From positions 45,711,601 through 45,775,600 of the forward strand of contig NC_092461.1 of NCBI RefSeq assembly GCF_047495875.1: a stretch of 64,000 nt of DNA, written 5' to 3'. Origin of the DNA: Pithys albifrons albifrons (lineage: Eukaryota > Chordata > Aves > Passeriformes > Thamnophilidae). Position numbers and translations under genes: made by a program. This document shows, piece by piece, positions 35,501 through 49,570 of the stretch (the first letter of the stretch is position 1; every line of letters starts with the position of its first letter). Below the pieces are notes generated by a model, which saw nothing but the letters and a program-made list of their open reading frames with translations, searched no databases and was not told where the DNA came from.

Positions 35501-38500
35501 TCCTTCAAACACATAAGTCATAAATCATTCCTCTGTCATTGCACATTCTTACTGCCTACAAGCTCCAAAAGCAAAACTCTGTACATGTCAAATCTGTTTT
35601 TTGGTTGGCAGTCAGGGAACAGGAACTGCAGTGCATGAGTCTAGCTGAAGTCACATTAGATCATGGTGTCATACCCACAGGAGTAGCAGAGACATGGTCT
35701 GACCGCTTGAAAAGGAGAGCGTATGACTCGGGTTTAGTGGCCTGGAATAAGGTGTCAGAGAGACATCCATTCCAGGAAAAGTATTACTTGAGTGTGCAGC
35801 AGGTGTAAAATTATTTTGAATCAAAATGACGGTGTTCTGCTTTTCCTGATTCCCATGTATGGCAGTTCTGCTCTGGTAATGTTAAGAATGATATAATAAA
35901 ATAAAGAGATGTAGGAACAACTGTGGGGTACAAAAGAAAAAACATCCATCTAGCAGTTATCAGTGGAAAAGATGGAGATGAAAGGAGAAGAGGTTGGCTC
36001 TAAACAGGCACTTGCTAGATGCAAGAAATGCAACCAAGGGTCAGATATTTCTATGCAGGATAAAAAAAAAAAAGGAGGGCAACAAGAGTGAGTATTGTAA
36101 GTACTTTAGTCCTAACAGGGAATATTAATTTAGAAATGCTGAATATTGCAGAGACACAGTCCTACTATCACAATTTTTCTGAAGTAACCATACTTTTATT
36201 GACATTATTAAAAGCCAAAATATTTTAATTTTGAGACTATGTACAATCTTCACTGCAACAATTTATCCAAATTAAGAAATGCAAATTCAGGAGCGCCCTG
36301 ACAATTCCAGGTAGAGTGAGACACTGAAAGACAGAAGCAGCTCCTGAATATATACAAAGGAATCCCAAGGTGTTTTGCTGTCTGATTATTACTTTCTCCT
36401 TATTAACACATGTCTTGACTGGAGCAAAGCAATATATGCAGCAATTTTCATGGGAGTGGAGGAGCAGTTGTAAACCATCAATTTCATCATCTAGAGATTA
36501 TCAGTAGATTAAATGCATGTACATATATTTCTACTGACTAGAAATTCAAGGAGTCAATTTAATAACAGCTCCTAACTGAGAATTCAGTAGTAACCAATAT
36601 TAGTCTAATGAAAAAACAGCATGCTACCTTTAATGATCAGAAGGGTTCAAAAACTCAGACCTCATTTGAAGTCCCAGCATGAGCCTGAGACAGGTTTGAT
36701 ACAGCCTCGCTGAAAACAGTGCTGCAGTTCTGCTTAAGTGGTACCAACAGTTTATGAACCCTGTTTTGTTCCTCTGGAGGTAATACTGTGCCTTCATATC
36801 TCCTTTTAAGAATATTCAACCTTTTGAGCTCAGTGGACTTCATATCTTCTACGCTTATTTAAAAAATACCAGGTTGAAAGCAACTTGATGTCTTCTGCTG
36901 TTCTCCCCATCAACTGCTCAAAATGGGTGTTGTGCTTTAGGAATGATACTCACCAGTTTAATGGTCCCACTGAAACTCTCCAAATCACATTGCCACTGAC
37001 TCCCTCCCCTCCATCCCTCTCCAGGCTAGAGAGGAGAATTGCAGGCACAAAAGGTCAAGATCACAGGTAGAGATAAGAATGACTTACTGGAGTTGAGATC
37101 AGAAAACTAACAGAAAGAGCAACAATATTCATAACTAAAATGTGTACAAGAGAGACAATTGATTCACGTAAAAGATGCTCAGAATCGGCATTACCCAATT
37201 GCTGCCTTCACCACACTTGCTCTACTAAAAGAAGCCCCTGCTTCCTGGCAGAGTCTCTTCTCCTGCCCCTCCCCCCCCCAGCAATGACATAAGGTGGTAT
37301 AAAATAACCTCTGGGCCCTGGTGATGCTCCCTCCCGGATAATGCAATAATTAACTCTGTCCCAGACAACAAACTCAAACTTTTGAGGAACAAATTCAAAA
37401 TTGACATATATAATATTGCATGCCTGCTATTCTAACTTGATTAAAAATAAATAGCAGACTACTGTCCCTGAGAAGCTACATAATTTCTAAGATTAAGATT
37501 TATACTAAGTTCATTTTTAACATCAAATTTTCCCAACTGAGATACAGAGTAATTTTAACTACATTTCCATAGCTTCTCAAAATAATAATAAAGAGTTGTA
37601 TTTCCATTATTAATTAATCCAATTGGGTTTTATGCTATCCAGAGTGATTTTTTCTCTCACCTTATTTTTAAAACATATACTTGTATAAACTAAGCACAGG
37701 TAACTTGTGATCTTCTTACCCACCACCTCTCTCATTGCTTTTTCAAGGCTAATTTTTGGCCTGCACTACCTTTTTTGATAAAAGAAGTCAATAGAAGGAA
37801 AGGAAGAAATGAGTATCTGCCTAAGCAATACAGAACTCAGTAAATGAAAGAGGAAAAAAAAGAGAGCCAAGCAACAAGTGAGAAAAGAGTGAAAGTAGAC
37901 ATCTCATTGAAAAGATGAACTTAGCTGTCTAGAAGGGTCAAATCCTGATACAAAGCTGTGTGCAGAAACTTTATAGAAAATTTCCTATTTTACTAACTTT
38001 TTGTTAATTTACCCTCTTAAAAGAACAAACTTCATATTTTCTGATTTGTTGGTAGAGGAGGAAGAAAGAAAAGATATCAGAGTAGTTAATAAAATTCTCA
38101 GATTTTCATGTGTAAACCCAAGGAAGTTCACTTCAAATACCTAATAGTGAATTTACCATGCTTCTGTGTTAAGACAAAGTACTGAAAATTTTAGGAAAGT
38201 AGGTAGGGATAAAGGTAAAACTACACAAACTTCTCAGAAAGAAGGTTAATATATTCCAAATCTTCCAAAACACTAAAATCAGTCTGATTTTCTCTTGCCA
38301 GCTAAATGGCAGAACTGCTCAACCATTTGTAATTGAACTGTCAGCATCAGTGAACTGATCATCTTTTAAAAAGGTATGCAATGTGCCAAGAAAACTTTTT
38401 CCAAGGTATGAGATTCAGAAAAGACAGTTTGAAGAATGTTTCATCTATGCCAAAATAAAGAATAGAAGCTCCACCCATGTGAAACACTCTTCAATATGCA

Positions 38501-38599
38501 GTTAGTGACCCAAAAAGTCAATAGACTTGAATTTCTATTTGTATTTTTTTCTTTTGCAACTTTAATGACACAAAAATTAAATTAGTTCATTAGAATAAT
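32554..38599. other. AT-rich intergenic sequence, no gene seen
   Basis: Holds a compound microsatellite at 34629-34664, an A12 run near 36061 and a C-rich run near 37267. The 89-codon frames at 35130-35399 (minus) and 35539-35808 (plus) do not resemble proteins I know. No RNA gene or repeat element is recognised. Confidence 0.62.
34629..34664 (+). repeat. (CT)n(CA)n(TA)n compound microsatellite
   Basis: About eight CT units, then about five CA units, then about six TA units. Confidence 0.85.
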
Positions 38600-38902
38600 A
38601 CTTTAGGAGTTCATACCAATCTCTGCCTGAGAGACAGAGCCTATCTTATTTGCATGCCTAAAAAGGTCTTGCTCTGTAGCATGGTAGTATAGTACTATCC
38701 CAACCCTCAGTCACACTGAGTAGCAGTCAACTACAATGCAGTGAACTTAATTCCAGTCAAAAGTTCGCTTGTGCTGCCCCTTTCATTTTCCTCTTCCTTC
38801 TGTCACTCCGTAGGGGTTTAGAAATATGCTAGGGCAAAAGCCAGTAGGCATGTTTTCTTCCTTTTGTATACCTCTTTCACAATAAAAAAAAAACTCTGGT
38901 GT

Positions 38903-38935
<33 letters not shown>
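38600..38935 (+). pseudogene. Possible retroposed mRNA 3' end with poly(A) tail
   Basis: AATAAA (38881-38886) is followed 18 bases later by a pure run of 31 A (38905-38935), the spacing of a polyadenylation signal and its tail. Sequence before it is unique and has no recognisable frame, so at most a 3' untranslated region is present. The bases after the tail, TCTCTG (38936-38941), also occur at 38620-38625. With two A before them this gives an 8-base candidate target duplication and an insert of about 310 bp. That match is short and could be chance. The alternative is an A-rich microsatellite next to an AT-rich hexamer. The source gene is not identified, and the left boundary is a guess. Confidence 0.3.
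38905..38935 (+). repeat. Pure poly(A) tract, 31 nt
   Basis: An uninterrupted run of 31 A, the longest homopolymer in the window. The minus-strand open frame across it is a phenylalanine run and is not coding. Confidence 0.95.
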
Positions 38936-38938
<3 letters not shown>

Positions 38939-41900
38939 CTGTCCTCCTTTAAACTGTCCATACCTGAAAGTTCCTTGATCCCTCTTGGGCAATGTTACTA
39001 CATTCCTTTCACCTCTCTCCTGCCTGCAGGTTCCTTAAAAAGAAAAGAGCAGTGGAGCCAGGTTACCAGTCAGGTTACCGCTGTCTTATTGAACAGCAAG
39101 AAAAAAACAATCAATCTATTCCAATAGGAAATGTATCTCTTTAGACTGTTGTCTTGAACTGTCTATAGAAATTACATGGGAAATGTTCAAATTCTGCAAC
39201 TTCTTTTTGATGACTTTTTGAAAGCTTTTTGTACTTTTACATCTAAATGTTTTTCTATATCCCACAGCCTTTCTGCTGTGTGATGTACTCAAGCTGCCTT
39301 TAAACCAGCTCTTCAGAAGGGTAAATGATGAGCAGCATGTAGTACTAACATTTTGTGAAACACCTCCTTATAAAAACTCCTTCTTTTCTAAAATGCATGT
39401 GTGTGTTTAGACTGTTTTGAAACCCACAGAGAGCAGGGGAAACTGGTTACTCCATGTGATCCAGATTTAGAGAAGTTTTAGACACAATTGCACTTTGCAG
39501 AAAGATAAAGTCCTATGAAGAACAGCAAACCTCAGTTCACTAGTGTCTAGTCTTATCTAGAAACTGCAATTTATATTGCTCACAAAATAATCAGTAACTT
39601 TGCTTTTGGAATCTATTGTTTGCTATTTTGGCTGCTGCCACTTTTGAGAAACCACTGCTTAACACATTGTTAAAGGAAGACTTTGAATCTCTAGAGGATG
39701 AAGTGCCAGTCACATATCAAAGAGAATCAACAAACCCTTAATTTTGTACAGGAGCCCAACAGACACTTTGAGCCTGCACTGCAAGCCTACACTGTAGATA
39801 CAGCATTTTTTGTAAGTGCCTCAGCTTTTCTGTTCGGTGTACCCATTACAAATATCTCATATTTAGTGTACCTGCTTAGACCAACCATGCTATCCTATCC
39901 ATGCAGAAAATAATGTTTTTGTCTCCAAAAGTCAAACATTGGACCTGAAAAAAGAATTTTGTGCCTGAACACTAATATATTCTATTGAATATTTTATCTA
40001 AAACAAATAGTGACTTAAATTTATAAGCTTTGGTGCTAACTCTCTTAGGAAAAAATACAGATAATAGAGGATGAAGTTATGAAAGTGTTCAACTTAATTT
40101 CTAACCTGCCTACACATGATTCCTAAAGTCCTGGCTACAAAATTTTCATAAAGGTTCACTGGATTGTTTCATCCTAATTAGCATCCAGGAATTTCTTGGC
40201 TTCTCTCCTATACAATTGTCCTGCTAAACTGTGCGAGGCAGAAAGTAAAGGATCTCCACCTGCTTGGATGAAAAATTTTCTCAAATCTCGAATAATCTCA
40301 AATTGATAAACTCAGAAGAAATACCAACGTCTAAGCAGAGACAACTTTAACAGCTGAATAAAAAACTCACACATTAGACCCAAAATCTTACTATGCCCAA
40401 ACAGAAAACATAACTTACATTGAGCCAAGAGTTTAGTATTTGACCAATTAAGTTCTTCACTGACTAATTAAAATGCAAAGATTAGTTATCATTTACCCTG
40501 TGCCAATTATTGTGGTGCAGCCTAAATTAATTAATTATTTTTTTTTAAATAGTGAAAACCCACGGTCAATTAGTAATGTAGTTACATTGTCATACATAAA
40601 TCTACTTGTATCCACCCCTTTTATTATACCCACTTTTCCAATGCCTCCCTGGGCTCCCAGGCTGAACTTGTTTCCTGCAGAAGGGGCGACAGTGAAATAA
40701 CAGCTTTCAGAGTTCTCTAAGATGAGTATGATACCAATGAAGTGGAGAGACTTCTTTCATCAGTCTTGGGTCCACTATTGGTATTACTTTTTTATGGTTT
40801 TAAAGAGCCTGTTCAAGCACTCTTCCTTTCTTATTGACCCACATGTTAGTTACACAATGACTGCTTAATATTGTTAGACCTTTTTCATATATGGTAAACA
40901 ACATGTTACAGAGCAGATATTAACCTGTAGCAATGTCCTTGAAGAATTAGAGCTAAGCTGGCTTCTTTTGAACACTAGGCATTTTTACAGTTATATCTTT
41001 TTCACTTGTAACTTATATTTTCCAGTTATAACATTTATATGACAGATTTTTCAAATTCAGCAATTCTGAATGAAGGAAAAGAGTGAAGATTCCTGTTCTG
41101 TTTGCTTCCCAGAACTGGGCTTTATTGCCATAATGGAACATCTCTATTTAAGTTTTACAATGAAATTACTGACATTGATAACCTTGATATAAAAACAGAA
41201 GTGAAACTACACTTTTAGAGTTTAATATCACTCTCTTCCCTTTTTAAAATAAGTTTTAAAATAACTTAATCATATACCTCATTTTCAGAATGAATATTTT
41301 ATTTCTTTGATAATAGTTCCTTGATTTTGTCCTCTTCTCTGGGGAAATTAGGTATTTTATAATCTGTAAGAGCAGTGTTCCAACTGTAAGTATTAAAAAG
41401 TAATAGCATAGTAGTAAATTCTGATATGATATTAAAACAAACATCAGTTTCTACTACAGGTAATTACACAACTTTAAAATTACTGTATTTCAACAATGGT
41501 CTAAAATTATTTTGGGAACAATGCTACTTACTGTAATGATGAATTACCATTCAATAACTTCACTAAACTATAAGACTATAATCCAATGATAAAACTAAAC
41601 CATATATTTTCTTATTCACATGTAAGATGGAAAAAGATTTTTGCTCAAAATGATAAGGTACCTTAAAAATATACACATGATTTAATTTTGATTACAGAGA
41701 AGCTGTAACTTAAAATCAACTTAATTTGACAAATATATCAATCTTGAAAAGCTATAGAGATTGCCTATTCCTATATGCCTGGGTTATCTCTATTTTAAGA
41801 TGTAGGACAGCACATTAAGAATAGATTAATTTAAATAATTGTAAAACCCATACAGCTTCACACTAATTTCCAAAGAAAAATGACAAAAAATGTGTTTATT

Positions 41901-42639
41901 ATATAGTACCTCTTCCTATAAGAACAGGTAAATGTCACTTCCTATCACATTTCATTGTCAAAAGTGTTTTTAAACCAGAAAAATTTCTTAAATACTAAAC
42001 TTTTTTTTTTCTTCTGACTTTCTATTCACAAATGAACAGTACAGATTTAATATTTTATATACAGAGTACACTTTCCACTCTAGTAAGGCGGGAAACATAA
42101 TTATGAAGACATATTTTAATATTTAATTTTAGCTGAAAGTAAACATAAGAATGTAATGAAGTTACCTGGAAAAAAGTCATGCCACATCACCCTCTTTATT
42201 GACTAGAAGACACATTGCATTGCCTTGCCACACAGAAACTGCATCGGTTTCTGTGTCTATCCTTCTTAATTCAGACCAGCCCAACAAAAACTCAACGGAA
42301 GTAATCCAGAACATCAAGAAGGTGTAAACCTCCAAAGAATGCAATGTGCAAACCTGTTGGCTATATCCCTCAGAAACTAAACTAGTGGCTTGTCAGACAC
42401 TGAATGCTGAGCTCTTTCTAAATTTAGGATATACTCTCACTTTTCCTTCTGCTGGTATGAAACACATTTTATGAATTCAGGATAGTTTAGAAGGTGCACT
42501 CCAACAACTGGCACACATCCTTCATCAGTCCTCAAAATGAATTGTTGCTACAAATTAGTCTGATTCTTTCCTTACCTGGAAGTTTTGACCAGAAGTTCTT
42601 TGAAATGAACTGACTTTGATGTGGAAGAGGTTTCAGCAT
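38936..42639. other. AT-rich intergenic sequence, no gene seen
   Basis: Nothing recognisable as coding, RNA or mobile. Open frames are short. Confidence 0.65.
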
Positions 42640-42875
42640 TTATGGATCCGGAGTGATGGGATCTGTTTCCGATGGGAGGTAGGGGATTGTTGTTGCATCT
42701 AACCTGTTTAGGTGTGTATTATATTGTAGTCTACTTTTAATTTTCTCTTTTCTGTATAAAAATATAAACCCGTTTTAAGTTTTCCAGTACTTATTTTCTC
42801 CCTTGTCTTGGTGGGGCAAGGGAGACTCTGACTCTCTGTATTGGGTACTTGGCATTTTGCCAGCTCAACCTAACA
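42640..42875 (+). mobile_element. LTR fragment (3' part), plus strand
   Basis: GGATCCGGAGTGATGGGATC, then GTATAAAAATATAAACCCG, a T-rich stretch TTATTTTCTCCCTTG, GGTGGGGCAAGGGAGACTC, and the end TACTTGGCATTTTGCCAGC with CTCAACCTAACA at 42875. This is the R-U5 layout and terminus typical of bird ERV LTRs, closing in CA. No start or left target duplication was found, so the upstream part is lost or too diverged. The layout recalls the LTR at 12923-13466, whose sense strand also has pyrimidine/T-rich sequence, a GGGGAAAGTGTGGG block and a GCTTGACA end. Confidence 0.55.
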
Positions 42876-45800
42876 CTTCAATTTTGCCTGGAACTTCTGT
42901 AATGTCAAGCAAAAAATAACAGAAAACAATTATACACTTAAGAAAAGGAATAGATGACATAAAAAAATTATATTTACATATATATGTATATATATAAACA
43001 GAATTCTTGCTAAGAATATTTTCAGCAAAAAAATATTAATAATGTATAATCTCACCTAACTCTTAAATATGAAAGGTTTTCTCTCCTAAAACAAAGAAGA
43101 TAGAGATAAGACCTTCTCTCCAACTACCATACCATCTCAGGATGAAAAGAGGAAAATAAGTCTTTCTTAAGTCTTTTACCACCAGTTAAAATTTAAGCAC
43201 AAATTATTTGCTTTATTTCTTAGAAAGGATAATACAATAATACCAATGGATCAGAACATCATCAGATATATGTCCTTAACTTATCCTATACCTCATCAAC
43301 TTGAACTTATTTTCTTTTGGTATTTAAACTAAAAATTAATGAATACGAAATATCATTGCTCAGGACTCGCAGATCTTTACAGACACTCCACTTCTCACTT
43401 TCTGGTAAGATGTACCAAGGGTGCACATGTGCCAAGACACCATGTAGTTGAGTGTCTTCCTAAAGAATTACTGGAACAGAGCTGGGATTTCTCTGAATCA
43501 TTGGCTGCACATAAAATTTCGGAGGGAATTCAAACATGGGTATTTTTGAATACAGTTATGGATGAATAGAAAGCCTTCATTCCTACCAGAATTACAGGGT
43601 TTGCAACTACAGACTAAAACTACTATAATGAAACTTCTTGAAAAGTAACAATATGTTTTTGTAAACATAATATTAGTATGCTTGCCAACCGGCACTACTT
43701 TTCTCATAATGAAAATCAAAGGCTTCTGTACCTTTTAACTTCTTTTGAGGAAAAAAATAAACTACATTTTAATTGTACATAAGGTATATATACAAGACTG
43801 GGAGTCTTTGCGAGATCTGTGAATACCATCATAATGCAAATAATTCTCTGGTTTTGATCAACAATTTTCAAAGCTTAAATTATGGTCAGATAATATCACA
43901 GTAACACACTATGAAACAAGAAGGACAAAATGACACAAAGAAATTCAGGGAAAAAAAAAGAATAGGAAAGAATGTATTAATTATTATAGTACTTCTAAAA
44001 TAGTGCTTCCTTTTAGAAACTAAAGAATAAAGGAAACATTTCAGTTTGGGGGTTTTTCTCCTCTTTGCTCTTTCACCAATGGTAATGTAAATAATTTAGA
44101 TCTTAGAGTATTATTATTTAGCTGCACTAGAGGTTTATTGAAGGGTTATGTGGCACTATAGAAAACATCCCTGAAGCCCCAATCCCTTGGAACAACATGT
44201 CAAAAAAGGAAATCTTAAGAATCTTTATCTCTTTTTTTTTTTTTGCTTAAGAATAAGACCACAGAGGCATTAGATTTTGACCATTTTAATGCATAGCACA
44301 TGTTTTGTAGATGGGCGTTTCACATTCTGAGGATAAGAATTTCCAAGAAGAGATTTTAATGGCAAAGAATACAATATTAAAAATGTTTTAGACAATTTTT
44401 TTCTTGCGGACTGACAGGTCCTTTAGAGTTCTGCTAAAGAAAAACTTATACACGAGGACATTATGGGGTTTTTTTAAGTCATATTCTATGTTGCTGTTGG
44501 TTGTATATGCAATTTAAAGGCAGTTACACTCATAATTTCTATACTGGAATGAATGGAGAAAAAATATTTTTAATGGTATTAATTATATATCCGTTATTTT
44601 TACAGAATGTTTCTACATTGAGAAAACTGCATAAGCGATATAACTAATTTTACCCTCAATATGATGAGCAACACCACTAAAAGAAGCTCTGCTTGGAAAA
44701 CCATATCATGCTCAAGCATTTCGATAAGCCCAGCCCTAAAGTGCATCCTATATCATCATAATGATAAAGCTTCAGCCCTACAGGTACAAATATACCACTG
44801 TGAATGTGTCAGTTTTGCTTCAGAGACAGTTCTACCAAGCATTCTTGCTCTTTACCTCATATACAGTTCAGTTTCCCTTATCTAGCTCCAATAATAGCAA
44901 AATTTAAATTCACTTGAAGTGATTCTCCTTTATGCATATGGACATGTAGTTATAACACTGATTAATCACTGGTACTGTAAACAATATTTATCAGAACCAC
45001 ACATTACAAAATTGTGTGAAATATGTTCAACTTCACAGCTAAACATTAATTATTGTAATAGATTTTGAGACTTTGGTAGGTCATTTGGAGAAAAGTTATT
45101 AAATCTTTCCTAGCTTATCTTGGAGTTATCAAAAGAATGACATTAATTATTAACAAGATTTATGAAAGAAAATTGTGAAGAAGTGCAGGTAATGATTAAT
45201 ACTGCTGCTTAGATAGTAATCCTAATGTACTCAGCTGTAAGTTAACAATAAAACCCCCCAGCATTACAGTACCAAGTCAGCATGGTTTCCCATAAATGCT
45301 GGGCTACAAATACCCGTAGAGCAATGGAATAGAGAGAGAATCAAAGGTCAGACAGACATTCCTCCAGTTCCTGAATCAAATGTCATCTGTCTTACAGACT
45401 AAGGAAATGATGCATCAACGTCTTGCTTAACAGCTGAGGACTGTAGGACTTACAAGAAGACCAAAGACAAACTTCTGAAGGTGAATTATACCCAGAGTAT
45501 TTTCAAGACAGAACAAAGGAAGTTTGTTAGATGTCTACTGAAACTGCTTATCTGAAGAAGTGAAGTAAGGCCTTGTCCTCATGAATTTTTAATGAAACAA
45601 TGTATAAGAAATATTCTAGAAGCCAAGAGAAGGTGCTCTTCCTATAGACAGACAAGGCTATGTCTACATGAAGCACAAGTCCCAGACACATCCATCTGGG
45701 TTGGTTCAAGAACAGTGACAGATGTGAATGCTGTGACACATATCATAACGATAAGGCATGGTTGCAGAACCACAGCAGGTGCCATACAGGATAGTTATAC

Positions 45801-48800
45801 TTGCTTCCTCTGGCACCACTGGCATCCTCACAAAGAAACCATCTGCATTCCAGAAATAGGTATTCCTGAAAATGCCCCTTTACAGTTGAAGTAATGCCTC
45901 AGCATATACTCCATTTTTATCACTTATGTCTATTCCAAACATTAAAGGGACCATACAAGGCCAATTAAAGATGTTACTTGAATGTAACCATGATTCTGAT
46001 GCACTTCAGTCCATGTCAGTCCCTTTACTTGTCTAAATTTGTTAAAGAAACAGATTGGAAACCTGGTAAGTTCTAACGCATGGAAGCCAAGGTCCTCTCT
46101 TTTCATCCACAGATAAGTTTATCTCATTCAAAAGCACTTACCCTGTTTCACTAGAGATTTCAGTCTGGATGAGAAACGTTTGAACTCTATCCTACCCATT
46201 TCTACTGAAAGCTTCGTCTTAAATAAATAAGCAGGAAAGAGTAACTTACTTAGTTTCAACACAAAGGCCTCAAAAACTTCAATTAAAAGAAAAAAAATAA
46301 GAAAGGAAGAGACTGATTTTCCAAGTCTGGAAATTAAGATAGGAAATTCATAATAATTAACATTTGCATTGCTATAATAATTTAAATTGTATATCTAACC
46401 AAAGGAGATATAAAGAATAAGTCACAAATGAGTACAGATATTTTCAGCATCTTTGTATGGACCTGTTAGCAAATCTGCTAAACTTCACTGGAATTTCATT
46501 ATAACATTTTTTGTAAAAAAAGAGTGAGCAATCTTGAAAGCATGAGTTTTAATATAATGAAACATAACTGAGTATTGAAATGCAGAGAAAGTAAAAATAT
46601 TTTTTCTATTAAACCTTTTCTGCAACAAACAAACCCTTTCCTGAGTATAAAACATGTAGTCTAACAAGCAAAAAGGACAAGAGTCAGTAATTACTACATC
46701 TTTTACATATTTCTAGGCATTATTGAAAAGCAGATACAATCTTATGTTAATGGACAACATTAGAAGTCTCTACTTAGTTGAAGTAAATGAAACTATTTGA
46801 AAATAAACCTGATGTAATTGTCTTATTTAATGGAAGGTTTGCACTTGTTAAAAAATTACAGAACATAAAGCAGCCACTCACTGAGGAAAGAATCAGCCAA
46901 ATGTTGTGTATTGTCTGTCACATTGAAAGACATAAGTGGATAAAGCTTTGAGCAATTTGATCTGAGCTCACAGCTGACCTGCCTTGAGTAGGAAGTTGGA
47001 CACAGAAACTACTGGGGTCCATTCCAGCTTGAACTCTCCTTTGAAACTCTGATAATAAACTTTCGTTAAGTATCAGAACCAGTAGAAAAGAAGGAAGAGA
47101 ATATTTTTGTTTTGCATTTCTGAATAAGTCTTTTAAAAATTCAGGATCCTAAGCAAAAATAAACAAGCAGACACACAAGGAAAGGAGATTGACTGAGCAC
47201 TTAATAACTATTCCTAAAGTCACAGTGCATCTTGAGAAGTATGTGAGGAAATCAATTGCTTTACTTTATATTTATGAAAGTAAGTTTAAAATCTGCTAGA
47301 ACAAATTGCTCCACATTGGAAGGCAAAAAAGCCTGCACTATTGCAACACACACGGTGCTCTAGCAGGCATTGTGCATGCCCCTGCGTAACATGCAGTGTT
47401 TGATGAAAAAGATTATGTGTTAAGTTTACTTAGCATAATGCATAGTGCACAAGTATTATATCACTTTCTCTAAACTTCAAATTCTAACGTCCAAGGTAAT
47501 TCAGTAGTCAGATTTCTTAGCACAGACTAATCTCAAGCAAACACTGCAGGTTTCCAGCTGACATTTAGAATGTGCTCTTGACAAATGAGAAAGGAAAAAA
47601 TTAAAGAAGAGGAAAGAAAAACCCCAACAATATATGACTGAGTTGGAAAGAAAAAATCCCCTCAATGTCATTTTTCCCATCTTAACCACATTGTTAATAT
47701 TTATAAGGATCCACAAAAGAGTTTGGCTGTGTTTCTCTCTCAATGATTATTTTTAAATTCCAGACACTGAAAAAAAAATTTCTTCTGTATTTTGTGAGGC
47801 TTTTTCAATTAAAGTAAGAGTTCTGTAAATGTAGGGTTTAGACTTAGAAGTGGCTATAGTCCAAGAATATATTAAGTATTTTGTGACCCACAAAATAAAT
47901 GAAAATAATATTATTGGTATGGGAATCACTTAGGGAAGGCAATTTATAGGAAATAGGAGAGACTTCAGGAAGTGAGAGATCTGGGGGTTGATTAAAATTA
48001 TTACATCAACTTTATGGTACAATTTTTTATCTTTAATCTTTGTAATAACTTCACACTATCAGAAGGAAATTCTTCTACTATTACAAAACAGTGTTGCCTT
48101 TCCCATCCAAACCTATACTGCATAGGCTTCTTATGACATCAATGCAATGGCAAGGCATAAAAAATGAAAATTATGATTTATACGATAAGACTGCAATTGT
48201 CAATGCATGTTTCTTCCCTCAAACTCACTTTTCAGCAATATTTTGTCCTTATTTAGTCAAAGATATGTTCCAAATTTCAGTTGAATAGATCCAACACAAA
48301 TTGTTATATTTAAGACAAAACCCCTTTTAATTCTCAACATAATTCTACTTAATCCCTGTACAAATTTTATTTTCTAGAAAGTAAACTCAATTATGCCTAT
48401 GCACCATAGGCAAATTAATATAATTCCACTGATTCCTATGAGAATGTAATTGGTACCTCTGCATAGCAGATGTATCATAGGTTCTTCTCAGGTTTAGGAT
48501 ACAAATTCTGAAAATTTAAAAATTATGAATCATTTGTATAAAATCTAGTATGAAAATAGAACTAAAGGTTTACACTAAAAAGATATGCAATTTTTTTGAT
48601 CATGTAAAATAGACAATGCAAGAGAAAAATAAAAGATGAAAAGAAGAAAGCAAAGCTTAGCTCATCAAAAGCATATTGCATGTAACACAGTTCCTGGAAA
48701 AGAAGTTTCAAGGCTAAGAAATTCAAGTGCATTTGAGTTTTGAATTTGGTATAAAATAATATCATTCTTTAGAATACCATTTTTTACAGGTTACTCACAA

Positions 48801-49470
48801 AAAATGCATTGTGAGGTTGAAATGTTCTACCCTTAATGAACAAATTTCCTGTGATGCAAGAGGTGGTGGTGATTTTTCAGATCCAGTAAGCAACATAAGA
48901 TCTCAAAGAATTTCTCACAGTTCTAGTTTCCCATAACAGGCTTATAAAAAGCGTGGTGCCATGTAAGAGGAATAAGATATAAGCCAGGTCTTTTTATATC
49001 TTTACACACATTCAGTGCATAGTAAGAGGTGCAAGGTGCTATGACAGGACAGAAAAACGAGTTCTCACATTGTTCTTTTAGTTTTGATTGACTGTTAGGT
49101 TATTTCCTTTCTTCTGTAGTTCTTCAAAGAAACAAAAAGCTCCTGTTTCAGTTTGTGGGATTTTTTTTCTTTCTTTTTAGGTTTCCGATGCAAATTATGT
49201 GTTTGGGACTATTAAGAAAAATAAAGCTTTTCTTAAAATGGACTAAGGAATTTTGTTCCTTCAAAAGTGTAATGTAAATGCTTGGTTCATAGAGTAAGGA
49301 AATAGATGTCTTTCCTTAACAGTTGTCTTAGATAAGCAAGACAAATGCTAAATGTTCATACATGTTTTCCACAACACAGAGCAAAATCCACTCTATTTCA
49401 TAGTAAATATATAGTAGCTCTACTCATATCAATGCTGCTGTACAGTCAAGTGAAAATACCTCCAATCTAC
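42876..49470. other. AT-rich intergenic sequence, no gene seen
   Basis: No gene, RNA or repeat family recognised. T13 run at 44232-44244. A plus-strand frame of 100 codons (45592-45894) has no identifiable motif. Confidence 0.65.
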
Positions 49471-49570
49471 CAAAAAAGCAAACAAAAAACCCCCAACCAA
49501 CAGCAACAAAACAATAAGAAAAGAAACCAACCAACCAACAACAACAACAAAACCATCAAAAACCAAACTC
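49471..49570 (+). repeat. A-rich (CAAA/CCAA/CAA)n tract
   Basis: About 100 bases of CAAAAAA, CCAACCAA and ACAACAACAA units. The lysine/asparagine-rich and, on the other strand, valine/leucine-rich open frames here are low-complexity artefacts. Confidence 0.8.

Noticed and set aside
35539..35808. 89-codon frame with a VAETWSD segment resembling the CR1 endonuclease ETWxD box
   Set aside because: Neighbouring CR1 motifs (YRLFRKDR and others) are missing, so the short match is probably chance.
38783..39127. Open frames over the A31 run (poly-K and poly-F)
   Set aside because: Homopolymer translation only.
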